DNA of 49,157 nucleotides from CAYNFT01 sp964396535. GTDB taxonomy: Bacteria > Chloroflexota > Dehalococcoidia > Dehalococcoidales > UBA2162. Location: the NCBI GenBank assembly GCA_964396535.1, contig CAYNFT010000003.1, forward strand, positions 1 to 49,157, read 5' to 3'. Under the pieces are notes generated by a model, which saw only the letters and a list, made by a program, of their open reading frames with translations, made no database searches and was not told the DNA's origin. The first letter of the stretch is position 1. Every line of letters starts with the position of its first letter. A program made the translations under genes and the position numbers. Below are positions 24,799 to 34,156 of the stretch, one piece after another.

Positions 24799-26685
24799 AT
24801 GCGTTATCTAGATAAAATAGTGGCAATTATTGGGCTATTTATAGGCTTATTCATAAGTTTATTGCCATTATTCAGGAGTGAGTCTGGCCTGATAGCTATT
24901 GCCTTCGGTATCACTTTGTTTGCGCTTTGCGCAATCTACCTATGCCTGGGATTAGGTAACAAACCCCTTAACATACCTCGCCTAGAGACCAGACGTTCTG
25001 CCTACCTGCTCATCAACATATTGTATTTCTCGATATTTGCCTACAGCCTGATATCGCTGCACCTTCGACCGGACCCATATATCAGGCCCCTAAGCTACTT
25101 TGTTTCCATAATACTTTTGATAGGAATATTGACAGTAGAAATTTTATTTCTACCTGATAATAAATCATATTCCCCCTTTGTTTTGCTGAAAATAATACTA
25201 ATCCCGCTGAGCATAGAATGGTCGCAAATGCTTATGTTTCCCACCGTTATTGGTGCCGATTCAGCGTTCCATCAGAGGTTTACTCAGGATATGGTAGCAA
25301 CGGGATTTATACCTATGGGTTGGGGCTACCTTAGGTTCCCTATTATAAATCTTGTAATTGGAATAACCTCTTCAATAACGGAGCTAGATTATAGAATAGC
25401 CAGCATGTTTTCTATCTCTACGCCGCAAATAATATGTCTGTTATTGTTCGTATTCCTTTTAGGTAAATATGTCTTTGAAAGTAAAGTCGGATTGCTTGCT
25501 GCCCTGCTTCTAGGAACTTCAAGTTCTATAATCTCTTGGATTTACTGGGCACTTCCATACACCTTTGCCGCAGCTTTAATACCAATGATTATCTACCTGC
25601 TATTTAAACTAAAGCAGAACAACGCCATCATATCTACTCTACTCGCCATTATTATGATGGCAATCTTGATGTTAGCCCATCCATTGACCGGTCTGTGTAT
25701 GTTGATACTCCTTACGGTCTTTTGGGCTGGAACTGGAATCGTTGATAAGGCGAATGAGGAAAAACCGAGTAATATAGTCGAGCTTAATATTGTCATATTG
25801 TTTATCGTAGGAATGCTCGCATGGTGGATATATGTCTCTGGCGATTTTGTCCATCTGGTGTTAATGATAAAGCAGAGTTTTAGTCCAGAATATTTGCACG
25901 GACCTCGTATGGTTATCCCTGAGATGGAACAGTATGTTTACCAGATACCGTCCGGACAGCTACTTTTTAATAATTCAGCTAAGTTTCTGTTCTATGCCAT
26001 TGCTCTTCCTGGTTGCTTCTATATGGTGTCTCAAAAAGTTAAAAATATACATGCCTTCAATCTTGCTATCGGGGGAATGTCTATACTAGGTATAGTCTTT
26101 GTTGGCGTGATATTCTATACGATATATGAGATTTTAAGTTATAGGTGGGAATATTTTGCTCATATTCTGCTGTCCGTACCACTTGCAGCCTCAGTTTACC
26201 TTCTTTCTATAAAAATCAAGCCAAAATTTATCAGAGTTTCGTTGGTGACATTGGAAGTAGTTGTCCTCTCCTTCTTGACGATTATGAGTCCGCTCGGGAA
26301 TATAGACAATCCGCTATTTCGCGATAGGGCAATACCTCGCCAGGCGTATACAGTATCCGAGCTTCAAGCAGTTGAGACCGTCCTAGAATTAGCTAGTGAG
26401 GATATAGTGCTCGACGCCAGGGCAGCAGATATGTTCCCTTTCGAGGATTTATTACACAGAATAACCAGCATCGAAGAAAACAAGGCTTTTTATACTAAGG
26501 ATTTCTCCGATTATCGTAGTTCCGTTATTGTAATCAGGAAAGAGGTTAGCCAGAGCTCTACACCCCTGATGGGTTCAGCGATTAAGCTGGATTATGACCC
26601 CGCGCAGCTCCTCGCCAAGGAGGGTTTTTCTTGCATCTATACAGACGGCTCGACCAGTGCTTTTTACGATACTTCTAATCGCTAG
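24799..26685 (+). CDS. Polytopic membrane protein, possibly GT-C-like
   Basis: The 628-residue protein has about 11-13 predicted membrane helices in its first 500 residues and a soluble tail (about 515-628). After the first helices, FPTVIGADSAFHQRFTQD (148-165) sits where GT-C enzymes carry a catalytic aspartate in the first external loop. This suggests a lipid-phosphate-sugar-dependent glycosyltransferase or a relative. No other GT-C motif is certain, so the family is not assigned. It follows the GT4 gene by 65 bases in the same direction. Its TAG overlaps the stop of the opposite-strand GT2 gene inside a CTAG at 26682-26685. Confidence 0.6.
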   Translation: MRYLDKIVAIIGLFIGLFISLLPLFRSESGLIAIAFGITLFALCAIYLCLGLGNKPLNIPRLETRRSAYLLINILYFSIFAYSLISLHLRPDPYIRPLSYFVSIILLIGILTVEILFLPDNKSYSPFVLLKIILIPLSIEWSQMLMFPTVIGADSAFHQRFTQDMVATGFIPMGWGYLRFPIINLVIGITSSITELDYRIASMFSISTPQIICLLLFVFLLGKYVFESKVGLLAALLLGTSSSIISWIYWALPYTFAAALIPMIIYLLFKLKQNNAIISTLLAIIMMAILMLAHPLTGLCMLILLTVFWAGTGIVDKANEEKPSNIVELNIVILFIVGMLAWWIYVSGDFVHLVLMIKQSFSPEYLHGPRMVIPEMEQYVYQIPSGQLLFNNSAKFLFYAIALPGCFYMVSQKVKNIHAFNLAIGGMSILGIVFVGVIFYTIYEILSYRWEYFAHILLSVPLAASVYLLSIKIKPKFIRVSLVTLEVVVLSFLTIMSPLGNIDNPLFRDRAIPRQAYTVSELQAVETVLELASEDIVLDARAADMFPFEDLLHRITSIEENKAFYTKDFSDYRSSVIVIRKEVSQSSTPLMGSAIKLDYDPAQLLAKEGFSCIYTDGSTSAFYDTSNR

Positions 26686-27644
26686 GACAGTTCATATTTA
26701 ACGAATTCGTAGAGCCGGTGAGCCACGGACCAGGCGCTCTTACCCAAATGCGATATGATGAGGTTGGCGTCATTATAGACATCGAAAGGGTTCAGCTTAA
26801 ATGCCTGCCGGTATTGTTTCCGCGCCGCCGCCAAATCATCGAGAGACATATACATGCCCGCCATTTCCTTATGAAAAAATGCCCGCTCACTTTTACTCAA
26901 ATAAGAATACATGCTTGACAAGCCTTTATCCCTTATGGCTCCCAGTATTGACTCGTCCGGTTCACTCGCTGCCATCCGGGTAGCAAGCAAGTGAAATAGG
27001 AGTGATTCGTCCCTCTTGGTAGCACCGATACTTTCGCGGTGGAACCTCAGCTTGTATAATAGCTGCTTCAGGTTTCTCACCTGGTAATGTCGGGCAATTC
27101 TCAGCCAGAGTTCATAGTCCTGGGCATACTTAAAAAGTTCGTTATATCCCCCCAGCCTGTCGACTACCGCCTTCCTCAACATTATGGACCCATGACTAAA
27201 CTGGTTGCGCTTGAAGAGACTCTTACCTGGATTTACTGAAAGTATCATTTTCCCCACTACTTTTCCATGTTCATCTATCCGGTAGACACTGGTACCTAAC
27301 AAGGCTACCTCTGGGTGTTCCTCCAGGTATCTTACTTGCTCTTCGAAGCGAGTGGGCAGGGAAACGTCATCGGCATCCTGCCTAGCGATATATTCGCCGC
27401 GCGCCTGCTTAATAGCCCTGTTTAAGGATATGGTCAGGCCGACGTTCTTTCCATTATCAATCACCCTGATTCGCCTATCACTATAATCCTGCATTATGGT
27501 GAGTGAGCTATCTGTGGAGCCATCATTTACCATGATAAACTCAAAATCGGTGAAGGTCTGGCTGAGGATGCTCTCAATCGCCTCCCTGAGATATTTCTCA
27601 CCGTTATAGACGGACATTATGACACTTATCTTTGGACTGGCCAT
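26682..27644 (-). CDS. GT2-family glycosyltransferase
   Basis: The 320-residue protein has the GT-A fold of family 2: ISVIMSVYNGEKYLREAI at the start, MVNDGSTDSSL, and RQDADDVSLPTRFE carrying the metal-binding DxD. A helical C-terminal extension (about 225-320) has tandem amphipathic helices (SERAFFHKEMAGMYMSL, AARKQYRQAFKLNPF) that look like a TPR unit. It transfers a sugar from a nucleotide donor at the cytoplasmic face. It is the last gene of the long minus-strand run, downstream of two methyltransferases, and its stop meets that of the plus-strand membrane gene. Sugar identity is unknown. Confidence 0.88.
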   Translation of the reverse strand: MASPKISVIMSVYNGEKYLREAIESILSQTFTDFEFIMVNDGSTDSSLTIMQDYSDRRIRVIDNGKNVGLTISLNRAIKQARGEYIARQDADDVSLPTRFEEQVRYLEEHPEVALLGTSVYRIDEHGKVVGKMILSVNPGKSLFKRNQFSHGSIMLRKAVVDRLGGYNELFKYAQDYELWLRIARHYQVRNLKQLLYKLRFHRESIGATKRDESLLFHLLATRMAASEPDESILGAIRDKGLSSMYSYLSKSERAFFHKEMAGMYMSLDDLAAARKQYRQAFKLNPFDVYNDANLIISHLGKSAWSVAHRLYEFVKYELS

Positions 27645-27712
27645 TTTGTAAACTTAAATTTTCTCAGTGACGTCTGATTTTCATGTGCTTATATCATATC
27701 TCATTTGAATTA

Positions 27713-28429
27713 TCATCTCTCTATCACAGCTGTCTGCATAGCATAATATCTCCAGCCCCGGGTCTTTTCAAATGGATTAAATCGGAATAAAAGATTTAGC
27801 AAATTAAAAAGGTATTTTATTAAGAAATGCCTATTTTGCAGCTCCATGATAACTAATGGATGAGTCCATATTATTTCGATTTCACGGCCAAAATGTTCCT
27901 TCAATAGCTGCAAAAAATCTGATTCAAAAAATTCTTGAGCATGCATCTTATCTATGGGTTCTTCAGTAAATCGTAAGGGAGTAGTGATAATTATCTTCCC
28001 CTTCCCATTGAAAGCCCTCTTTATTTCGGTCAGCATCTTCTGGGGCTCCTGAAGGTGCTCTATAACATCGGAGGAAATAACATAATCAAAGCTACTATGC
28101 TCGAATGGTAAATGATACGCTGAAGCTTTTATGAACTCTATATTTGTAATATTCCTTGTTTTTTCCCTGGCGAACCTAATCGCTTCATCTGAAGAGTCGA
28201 TGCCTGTTACGAAAGCCCCTGTTCGGCAAGAAAGTAAATAGCTTAAGGCACCATCACCACACCCAACATCTAATATTCGCTTTCCTGTGCACTCCCGTAA
28301 TTGGTTAAGCACGATATTATATCTGGCTATTACGAAAATATTCCTTTTTATTATTGATTTGCTTATTTGTTCCCAATGGTAACCAATGCCTCTTTTCTTA
28401 TACTTATCGAATTTTATTTCGCCATCCAT
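27713..28429 (-). CDS. Class I SAM-dependent methyltransferase
   Basis: The 238-residue protein has the motif ILDVGCGDGALSYLL (about 51-65), followed by VTGIDSSDEAI and DYVISSDVIEHLQEPQKM, all typical of SAM methyltransferases of the Methyltransf_11/25 type. It begins 1 base after the stop of the upstream methyltransferase gene (28431-29081), so the two are translated together. A second, different methyltransferase beside it suggests methylation of two positions or of two substrates. The hydrophobic C-terminal segment (FLIKYLFNLLNLLFRF) could bind the membrane. Substrate unknown. Confidence 0.85.
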   Translation of the reverse strand: MDGEIKFDKYKKRGIGYHWEQISKSIIKRNIFVIARYNIVLNQLRECTGKRILDVGCGDGALSYLLSCRTGAFVTGIDSSDEAIRFAREKTRNITNIEFIKASAYHLPFEHSSFDYVISSDVIEHLQEPQKMLTEIKRAFNGKGKIIITTPLRFTEEPIDKMHAQEFFESDFLQLLKEHFGREIEIIWTHPLVIMELQNRHFLIKYLFNLLNLLFRFNPFEKTRGWRYYAMQTAVIER

Positions 28430-28430
28430 A

Positions 28431-29081
28431 CTACCCTACTTCCTTTACACAGGCGATGATAAAATATCCAGTGGTAAAGGAACTCATAAATTTCGAATTC
28501 TTAACGAGCGTAGAATTATCCAGCTTTACCAGGAGGTCTAATAATGGCAGCAGCCAGACGAAGAGGTATTTTAGATTTGATTTGGCATTAAGTATCGCCT
28601 GCTTTACCATGTAACCCAGGACGGTGAAGAAAAGCCCCTGTTGCTTAAGTGCTACAACCTGAAAATTCGCCCTGTCCAGCATTATTTTTAGTTTTTCATC
28701 AGTGAACCTTTGAAAATCATGAGGGTCAGCATGAACACCCGCATTGAAGGGGACAGAAAGAATCAGGGCGCCGCCCGGCTTTAAAACTCTTGAGATTTCC
28801 TCCAATACCTTTTCCGGATATTCCACATGCTCCAGAAGCTCGGTACATTTGACACAGTCCACAGCATTCGACTCTACCGGGATATTGTGAGCATCGCCTA
28901 GGATGTGTGGTTGATGCTCCTTTTCAATATCCATGACTATCCAAATGGTATCGTCTGGTCTCTTGAAATTGCCCCTCTTTCTACCGCCGCCTATATCCAG
29001 GGTAACGCCCTTCATGTATTCTCTGGCTTCTTCAAGGTCTTTGTCCAGCAGAATCCTTCTATATGATAGTAATGATATCAT
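28431..29081 (-). CDS. Class I SAM-dependent methyltransferase
   Basis: The 216-residue protein has TLDIGGGRKRGNFKRPDD in place of the usual GxGxG loop, then IVMDIEKEHQPHILGDAH and VDCVKCTELLEHVEYPEK, which fit a SAM methyltransferase of the Methyltransf_11 group with an unusual glycine loop. A hydrophobic C-terminal stretch (LKYLFVWLLPLLDLLVKL) suggests membrane contact. It is followed 1 base later by the second methyltransferase on the same strand and preceded by the GT2-like gene. Function in glycan methylation is inferred from context. Confidence 0.78.
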   Translation of the reverse strand: MISLLSYRRILLDKDLEEAREYMKGVTLDIGGGRKRGNFKRPDDTIWIVMDIEKEHQPHILGDAHNIPVESNAVDCVKCTELLEHVEYPEKVLEEISRVLKPGGALILSVPFNAGVHADPHDFQRFTDEKLKIMLDRANFQVVALKQQGLFFTVLGYMVKQAILNAKSNLKYLFVWLLPLLDLLVKLDNSTLVKNSKFMSSFTTGYFIIACVKEVG

Positions 29082-29139
29082 TTATAAAGCCTTCGCTAGT
29101 GAAGTTTATGAAGACTTTCAGAGTCTCCCATTCCTAATT

Positions 29140-30006
29140 TTACCGATTGTAGCCGTTAACTTCTAACAAATGTTCGTTTATGAGGGCTATCCAGTCTGCT
29201 TTCGATAATCGCTTGTCTTTAAGGTGAGCCTCTCTATCTTCCAGAGTTCCGCGGCCCAGGTGCATATAGATGAGTTCGCCATCGTCGTCAAAGCATTTGT
29301 CGAAGATGTACTCCCGCAAAATATCCGGGTAGGTTTCTTTGTTTAACAATTCAATTGTCTCCGGATGATTGAATATATTTTTACAGAGGAAATACTTGTA
29401 TCCTCTGTCGAGTAATCCCTGTGTAATCTGGTCTCCCACGTCATACACCGGCATATTGTGCATGAAGCTCAAGCCGAGTTTTTCATAGAGCTCAAAGTCA
29501 AAGAGAAATCCCGACTGGTGCATTGCCTTGACCCTAGTGGTGTCCTGCCTAACACCAGCAATCTTAACCTCGTCATTCAGCTTGGATTTAAGGTAGGCTA
29601 ACCATCCCCTTTTGCAGGGGACACAATCATTGTGCATGACAAACATGTATTTGCCATTGGTAACCTTAGCCGCCAGTTCCAAGGCAACAGCATTAGCCAG
29701 GCTGCCGCCATAAGGGATTTTATACCATGGACGAAAGAGTGTGCCTATTTTGGTGCGGTTAAAGATAACATTTACGTCATCCAGCTGTGAGATAAAATTC
29801 TGTGTTCTTCTGTTTGAAAAATTATCCACCAGCCATAGAACGTAAGGATGCTCCGTGTATTTCTTGATGCACTTAACTGATAAATCAGTCAATTCAATTA
29901 AATTGTGGCATGGCTGAACAATGTGGACGGCGTCAGGCTCTTTTTCCTCCACCTTTATTAAGACTTCGTACTTATACTTCTTGTTGTTGATAACTGCTGT
30001 TTGCAT
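29140..30006 (-). CDS. GT2-like (GT-A fold) glycosyltransferase
   Basis: The 288-residue protein starts HIVQPCHNLIELTDLSV and LWLVDNFSNRRTQNF, a GT-A-like beginning. YMFVMHNDCVPCKRGW stands where GT2 enzymes have the DxD motif; here the acidic motif is HND. This single-acidic variant occurs in GT2 relatives, but metal use is uncertain. The C-terminal part has YVTGHP-like features (KYFLCKNIFNHPETIE). It follows rfbH by 16 bases on the same strand, so it may transfer the CDP-derived deoxysugar made by that set (inference). Glycosyltransferase activity is likely rather than certain. Confidence 0.65.
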   Translation of the reverse strand: MQTAVINNKKYKYEVLIKVEEKEPDAVHIVQPCHNLIELTDLSVKCIKKYTEHPYVLWLVDNFSNRRTQNFISQLDDVNVIFNRTKIGTLFRPWYKIPYGGSLANAVALELAAKVTNGKYMFVMHNDCVPCKRGWLAYLKSKLNDEVKIAGVRQDTTRVKAMHQSGFLFDFELYEKLGLSFMHNMPVYDVGDQITQGLLDRGYKYFLCKNIFNHPETIELLNKETYPDILREYIFDKCFDDDGELIYMHLGRGTLEDREAHLKDKRLSKADWIALINEHLLEVNGYNR

Positions 30007-30022
30007 ATATAATCGCTGCGCC

Positions 30023-31624
30023 TTATGAGTGGCTGTTCAGAAACACCTCAAACTTGCTTATAATATATTCTAACATCTCGTTGGTCAGTCCCGGATAGAC
30101 GCCAATCCAGAAGGTATTATTCATGATGAAATCCGTATTTTTGAGTTCGCCGTGGACGCGATATTTCACCGCCTCGAAGCTTGGCTGGCGGGTGATATTG
30201 CCGGCAAATAGCAACCTGGTGGCAATCCTGTTTTCTTCCAGGAAATTGGTCATCTCGTTCCTTGTAAAGGGGGCATTCTCTTTAACCGTTAATGGAAATC
30301 CGAACCAGCTTGGCTCGGCATTATCGGTAGCTCCGGGAAGAATGAAATAGTCATCATATTTCTTTAATCCTTCATAGAGGAGACCCCAGTTTCTCCTTCT
30401 TGCTTCAATAAAGTCAGGAAGCTTTTTTAGCTGAGCTGCGCCTACTGCTGCCTGCATATCTGTAGCCTTTAGATTGTATCCAATATGAGAATAGGTATAC
30501 TTATGGTCATATCCAAAAGGTAACGTTCCCAGCTGCCACCCAAACCTCTTCCCACAGGTATTGTCACCCCCGGGTTCACACCAGCAATCCCTTCCCCAAT
30601 CCCGGAAGGATTCGATTAACCTTTTTAGCTGAGCATCACCGGTTACTAGGGCACCCCCCTCCCCCATGGTGATATGATGAGGAGGGTAGAAGCTAAGGGT
30701 GGCTATGTGTCCGAAGGTGCCGGTATATTGCCCGTTGTACTTAGAGCCGAGGGCATCGCAATTGTCTTCAACCAGCCAGAGGTCATGCTTGCGGACGACG
30801 GACATCACCCTGCTCAAATCAAACGGATTACCCAGGGTATGGGCTAAAAAAATAGCCCTAGTTTTCGGGGATAAAGCCGCCTCAACCATATCTGCCTGTA
30901 TATTGTAAGTCCCAACATCTATATCCAGGAAAACAGGTACCAGGTTATTCTGAATGATTGGATTTACCGTGGTAGGAAAGGCACAGGCGGTAGTGATTAT
31001 TTCGTCGCCGGGCTTAAGCCTTCTTTCTCCCAACTTAGGCGAGGTTAATGCCGATATAGCCAGGAGATTAGCCGAAGAACCGGAATTGGTTAAAAGGCAA
31101 TGCTTTACTCCCAGGAAATTGGAAAGCCCTTCCTCAAGGTGTTTGGCAAACCTCCCGGCGGTAAGCCAGAAGTCCAGAGATGAATCCACCAGTGCCTTCA
31201 TCTCTTCAGCATCATAGACCCGTCCCGCATAGCGAATGTAGGTCTCTCCGGGGTTAAAATCCTCATCCTTCTGGTGAACCGCATCATAATGTTTCTCAAC
31301 TATTTTATGGGCCATCTGTCTAAGTATTTCATCTATTTTTTGGATACTAATCGTGCCAATCTTTTGGACAATCGGGTCGGCGAGAGTAGATGGTATCCTA
31401 TCAATCAGGACAAAATAATCTCGTGGCAGGTTCCCCTCAATTAAATCCTCGTTACTAATCCTGACCGAATGTAAATAGTCCGGGTTTTCCTCGGGGGTCA
31501 TAAATAAAACCTGAAGCCGGTCATCCTGAGCATCATAGACTAAACCAAAATCGTTTGTCTCAGCGCTTCGGCTCCCTGCCGGCTGATTAAATAAGACTAT
31601 GTCCCCCAATCTAAATCTCGGCAT
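30023..31624 (-). CDS. rfbH: CDP-4-keto-6-deoxyglucose 3-dehydrase RfbH with N-terminal PemK/MazF-like domain
   Basis: The C-terminal 430 residues match E1/RfbH, the PMP and [2Fe-2S] enzyme that removes the 3-hydroxyl of CDP-4-keto-6-deoxyglucose. The Schiff-base lysine is replaced by His316 (SFYPPHHITMGEGG), as in E1. The iron-sulfur cysteines sit at 289, 347, 349 and 357, reproducing the E1 spacing C-x57-C-x-C-x7-C. Known RfbH proteins have about 437 residues; this one has about 533. The extra 105 (FRLGDIVLFNQP; LQVLFMTP; LPRDYFVLIDRI; VQKIGTIS) look like a PemK/MazF-type toxin domain without its usual arginine-proline pair, so probably not a ribonuclease. The ATG at 31624, with AGGAG upstream, is chosen over a GTG at 31651. 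The reductase partner E3 is not in the window. Confidence 0.88.
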   Translation of the reverse strand: MPRFRLGDIVLFNQPAGSRSAETNDFGLVYDAQDDRLQVLFMTPEENPDYLHSVRISNEDLIEGNLPRDYFVLIDRIPSTLADPIVQKIGTISIQKIDEILRQMAHKIVEKHYDAVHQKDEDFNPGETYIRYAGRVYDAEEMKALVDSSLDFWLTAGRFAKHLEEGLSNFLGVKHCLLTNSGSSANLLAISALTSPKLGERRLKPGDEIITTACAFPTTVNPIIQNNLVPVFLDIDVGTYNIQADMVEAALSPKTRAIFLAHTLGNPFDLSRVMSVVRKHDLWLVEDNCDALGSKYNGQYTGTFGHIATLSFYPPHHITMGEGGALVTGDAQLKRLIESFRDWGRDCWCEPGGDNTCGKRFGWQLGTLPFGYDHKYTYSHIGYNLKATDMQAAVGAAQLKKLPDFIEARRRNWGLLYEGLKKYDDYFILPGATDNAEPSWFGFPLTVKENAPFTRNEMTNFLEENRIATRLLFAGNITRQPSFEAVKYRVHGELKNTDFIMNNTFWIGVYPGLTNEMLEYIISKFEVFLNSHS

Positions 31625-31637
31625 GCTTGCAGCGCTC

Positions 31638-32732
31638 CTAAACCTTTCCACTCATTTGGCTGGCGTATTCCAGAATCTCCCTTGCCGTGAATTGACAAAG
31701 CTCCTCTCGGCTGATTCCAGCGTAAAACTTTTTATACCAACTAACCGTCCGCTCTGCAGCTTCATATACATTATAAACTGGCTTCCAGCCGAGCAGGGCA
31801 TGGGCTTTGCTGGCATCCAGCCTCAGGAGATTGACCTCATGAGGATGGTTCGCAGTGTCTATCGTGTAGGCACCACCACCCCAGTATTCGATAGCAAGAT
31901 TAACCAGTTCTTCTACGGTTGTCATTCTTTCAACATTAGGGCCGAAGTTCCACGGGGCACTGTAGCTGGTGCCATCCTTATACATCAGCGCTCCGAGCAG
32001 TAGATAGCCAGACAGAGGTTCTAATACATATTGCCAGGGTCTTACGGCCGAGGGACTGCGTAGCATAATCCTTTTTCCTTCAGAGAAAGCCCTCATGCAA
32101 TCAGGGATAATTCTATCTTCTCCCCAATCCCCACCGCCGATAACATTCCCGGCGCGAACCGAAGATAAAGCTACATTGTGGGTTTTACCGTAATCGCTAA
32201 AAAAAGACCTTCTATAAGCACTGGTAACAAGTTCCACACAGCCTTTACTTGAGCTGTACGGGTCATATCCACCCACAGGGTCTGTTTCTCTGTAGCCATA
32301 AACCCATTCTCTATTTTCGTAACACTTGTCACTGGTAATAATGATACAGACCCTGACACTCCTCGTTTTTCTCACCGCTTCCAGAACATTTACTGTCCCC
32401 ATTACGTTTGTTTCATAAGTAAGCCTTGGTTCTTTGTAAGAAAGCCGCACCAATGGTTGAGCGGCAAGGTGGAAAACAAACTCAGGCTGGTGTTTCTCAA
32501 AAATGGAGGTTAGATGTTCCTCATCCCTAACGTCACCAATAACATGGATAATTTTATCCTCCAGACTTATAGATTCAAAAAGGTTTGGTTCTGTTGGAGG
32601 TTCCAGTGAGTAGCCGATAACCCTGGCACCTAGCTCGGTAAGCCACAGGGAAAGCCAGCTGCCTTTGAAGCCGGTGTGCCCGGTAACCAGTACTTCTTTA
32701 TTCTTGTATATATTCCCAAAGTAATTATCCAT
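31638..32732 (-). CDS. rfbG: CDP-glucose 4,6-dehydratase
   Basis: The 364-residue extended-SDR protein has VLVTGHTGFKGSWLSLWL, the RfbG-type NAD loop with the KGSW extension. It continues with DVRDEEHLTSIF, FHLAAQPLVRLSY and IITSDKCYENREWVYGYRE, the last typical of CDP-glucose dehydratases. It converts CDP-glucose to CDP-4-keto-6-deoxyglucose, the substrate of RfbH encoded 13 bases downstream. It overlaps the upstream RmlC-like gene by 8 bases. All are on the minus strand, and product order follows gene order. Length is normal for the family. Confidence 0.93.
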   Translation of the reverse strand: MDNYFGNIYKNKEVLVTGHTGFKGSWLSLWLTELGARVIGYSLEPPTEPNLFESISLEDKIIHVIGDVRDEEHLTSIFEKHQPEFVFHLAAQPLVRLSYKEPRLTYETNVMGTVNVLEAVRKTRSVRVCIIITSDKCYENREWVYGYRETDPVGGYDPYSSSKGCVELVTSAYRRSFFSDYGKTHNVALSSVRAGNVIGGGDWGEDRIIPDCMRAFSEGKRIMLRSPSAVRPWQYVLEPLSGYLLLGALMYKDGTSYSAPWNFGPNVERMTTVEELVNLAIEYWGGGAYTIDTANHPHEVNLLRLDASKAHALLGWKPVYNVYEAAERTVSWYKKFYAGISREELCQFTAREILEYASQMSGKV

Positions 32733-33186
32733 TTTCTAGACCCCATTCATAAGGTATCTTATCGGTAAACGGGCTAATTCTCTCTATTTCATTGGGGTCA
32801 TGAGGTAGTGTTGCACAATTGGCAACTATAGCTGGTTTTTCCCCGATGCCTTTAAACCCATTCCAAATCTTGGGCGGTATCTTGACCAGGCAGTAATTCT
32901 CCTCTCCCAGAAAAACCTCCATCAGATTGCCCCTGGTAAGAGAGCCTTCCCTGTCATCGTAAAGAACAAGTTTTATCATCCCCTGTATAACAGCATAATT
33001 TAAGGTCATCTCTCTATGAAGATGCCATCCCTTGATAGCCCCGGGATAAACCACTGAGAAATATATTTCTCCAAACTTTTCAAAAATGGAGTCATCACAT
33101 CTAAGCATGTGGTAGACACTGCCTCTTTCGTCAGGTATTTTATCGATTGACTTGATAATCACACCTTCAATCTTTTTCTCTTCCAT
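32725..33186 (-). CDS. RmlC-like sugar 3,5-epimerase family protein
   Basis: The 153-residue cupin protein resembles the dTDP-4-keto-rhamnose 3,5-epimerase superfamily: DERGSVYHMLR, GAIKGWHLHREMTLNYAV, VLYDDREGSL and VKIPPKIWNGFKGI. The WHLH replaces the usual catalytic H-F-Q, so epimerase activity is not certain. The place between a putative reductase and rfbG suggests a CDP-deoxysugar, for example an AscE-like 5-epimerase leading to an L-sugar such as ascarylose. That is inference. The gene is 3 bases after the SDR gene and overlaps rfbG. A fragment of its start is repeated at 36445-36456. Confidence 0.75.
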   Translation of the reverse strand: MEEKKIEGVIIKSIDKIPDERGSVYHMLRCDDSIFEKFGEIYFSVVYPGAIKGWHLHREMTLNYAVIQGMIKLVLYDDREGSLTRGNLMEVFLGEENYCLVKIPPKIWNGFKGIGEKPAIVANCATLPHDPNEIERISPFTDKIPYEWGLENG

Positions 33187-33189
33187 TCT

Positions 33190-34155
33190 TTAATCTCTCT
33201 TTTCCCTTTTTCGAAGGTTCCTGTACCATTCTACGGTAAGCTCTAACCCCTCTCCCATGATTGGTGTTTTCGGCTGCCACCCTAAAGAGTTGACGGCCTT
33301 GCTTATGTCGGCACAGGTAAACCAGACTTCGTTCTCCCGGTGAGGAATCGCTCCCCATTCCGGCTCCAGGTCGGTGCCTATAATTTCCCTTATTCGTGAT
33401 ACAACCTCTCGAATACTGACGGCGTTCCCGGTCCCGATATTGAAAACCTCGGGTGACTGCGGGAGCTCGGAAAGGGATAGAACCTTAAGATAGGCATCCA
33501 CAATATCGTCAATATAAACAAAGTCCCATCTCTGTTTTCCGGTGGTCATCTTCGGTTTTTCCCTTTCAAGAAAGCTCGTTATAGCATAAGGGATAAGCCT
33601 TCTTTCGTGGTCGGCTGGACCATAGGGAGGGAAAAGCCGGAATCCTATTACTCTCAACCCGTATTTCTCCGCATAAAAAGCGCAGGCTTGCTCCGCCTGT
33701 ATCTTGGTCAAGGCATACAAATTCAGCGGACTTAGAGCTGCGTCCTCTCCCACCTTGTCCTTACTCTCTTGGTAAACAAAACAGGAGCTTGTATTAACAA
33801 ATAGCTTGACAGCAGACTCTTTGGCAGCTTCCAGCAGATTTATGGTACCTAAAACATTGGTATCAGCCAGGAGGGGTATTTCCTGCGGTTTATGGTCTAC
33901 GGCATAGTATGCCGCCAGGTGAAAAATAACCTCGGGTCTGAAATGTGAAACTGCTTTAGCAATTCCCTGGGTGTCCTTTATATCCACATCATAGGTCGAT
34001 ACTTTGCCCAGCAGGTCTTTAATCCGCCACACATCCGAACATTCCCGTTTTATTATGCCGACCTCAAGTTTCTCATCTATCAACCGACGCACCAAATGAG
34101 AACCAATAAATCCCGTGGCTCCGGTTATCAGCACCCTGCTTGCTTTATCTGGCAT
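33190..34155 (-). CDS. NAD(P)-dependent sugar epimerase/reductase (extended SDR)
   Basis: The 321-residue protein shows the extended-SDR features GATGFIGSHLVRRLI (about 12-26), FHLAAYYAVDHKP, the active-site YALTKIQAE with the serine in NTSSCFVYQES, and FRLFPPYGPADHERRL. In CDP-deoxysugar clusters an SDR acts as the final 4-reductase, for example abequose or paratose synthase. This one is a candidate for that step or for a 4-epimerase. It starts 1 base after rfbF and is followed closely by the RmlC-like gene. Its 3' end is duplicated, with near identity, at 36445-36540. Confidence 0.85.
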   Translation of the reverse strand: MPDKASRVLITGATGFIGSHLVRRLIDEKLEVGIIKRECSDVWRIKDLLGKVSTYDVDIKDTQGIAKAVSHFRPEVIFHLAAYYAVDHKPQEIPLLADTNVLGTINLLEAAKESAVKLFVNTSSCFVYQESKDKVGEDAALSPLNLYALTKIQAEQACAFYAEKYGLRVIGFRLFPPYGPADHERRLIPYAITSFLEREKPKMTTGKQRWDFVYIDDIVDAYLKVLSLSELPQSPEVFNIGTGNAVSIREVVSRIREIIGTDLEPEWGAIPHRENEVWFTCADISKAVNSLGWQPKTPIMGEGLELTVEWYRNLRKREKRD

Positions 34156-34156
34156 T

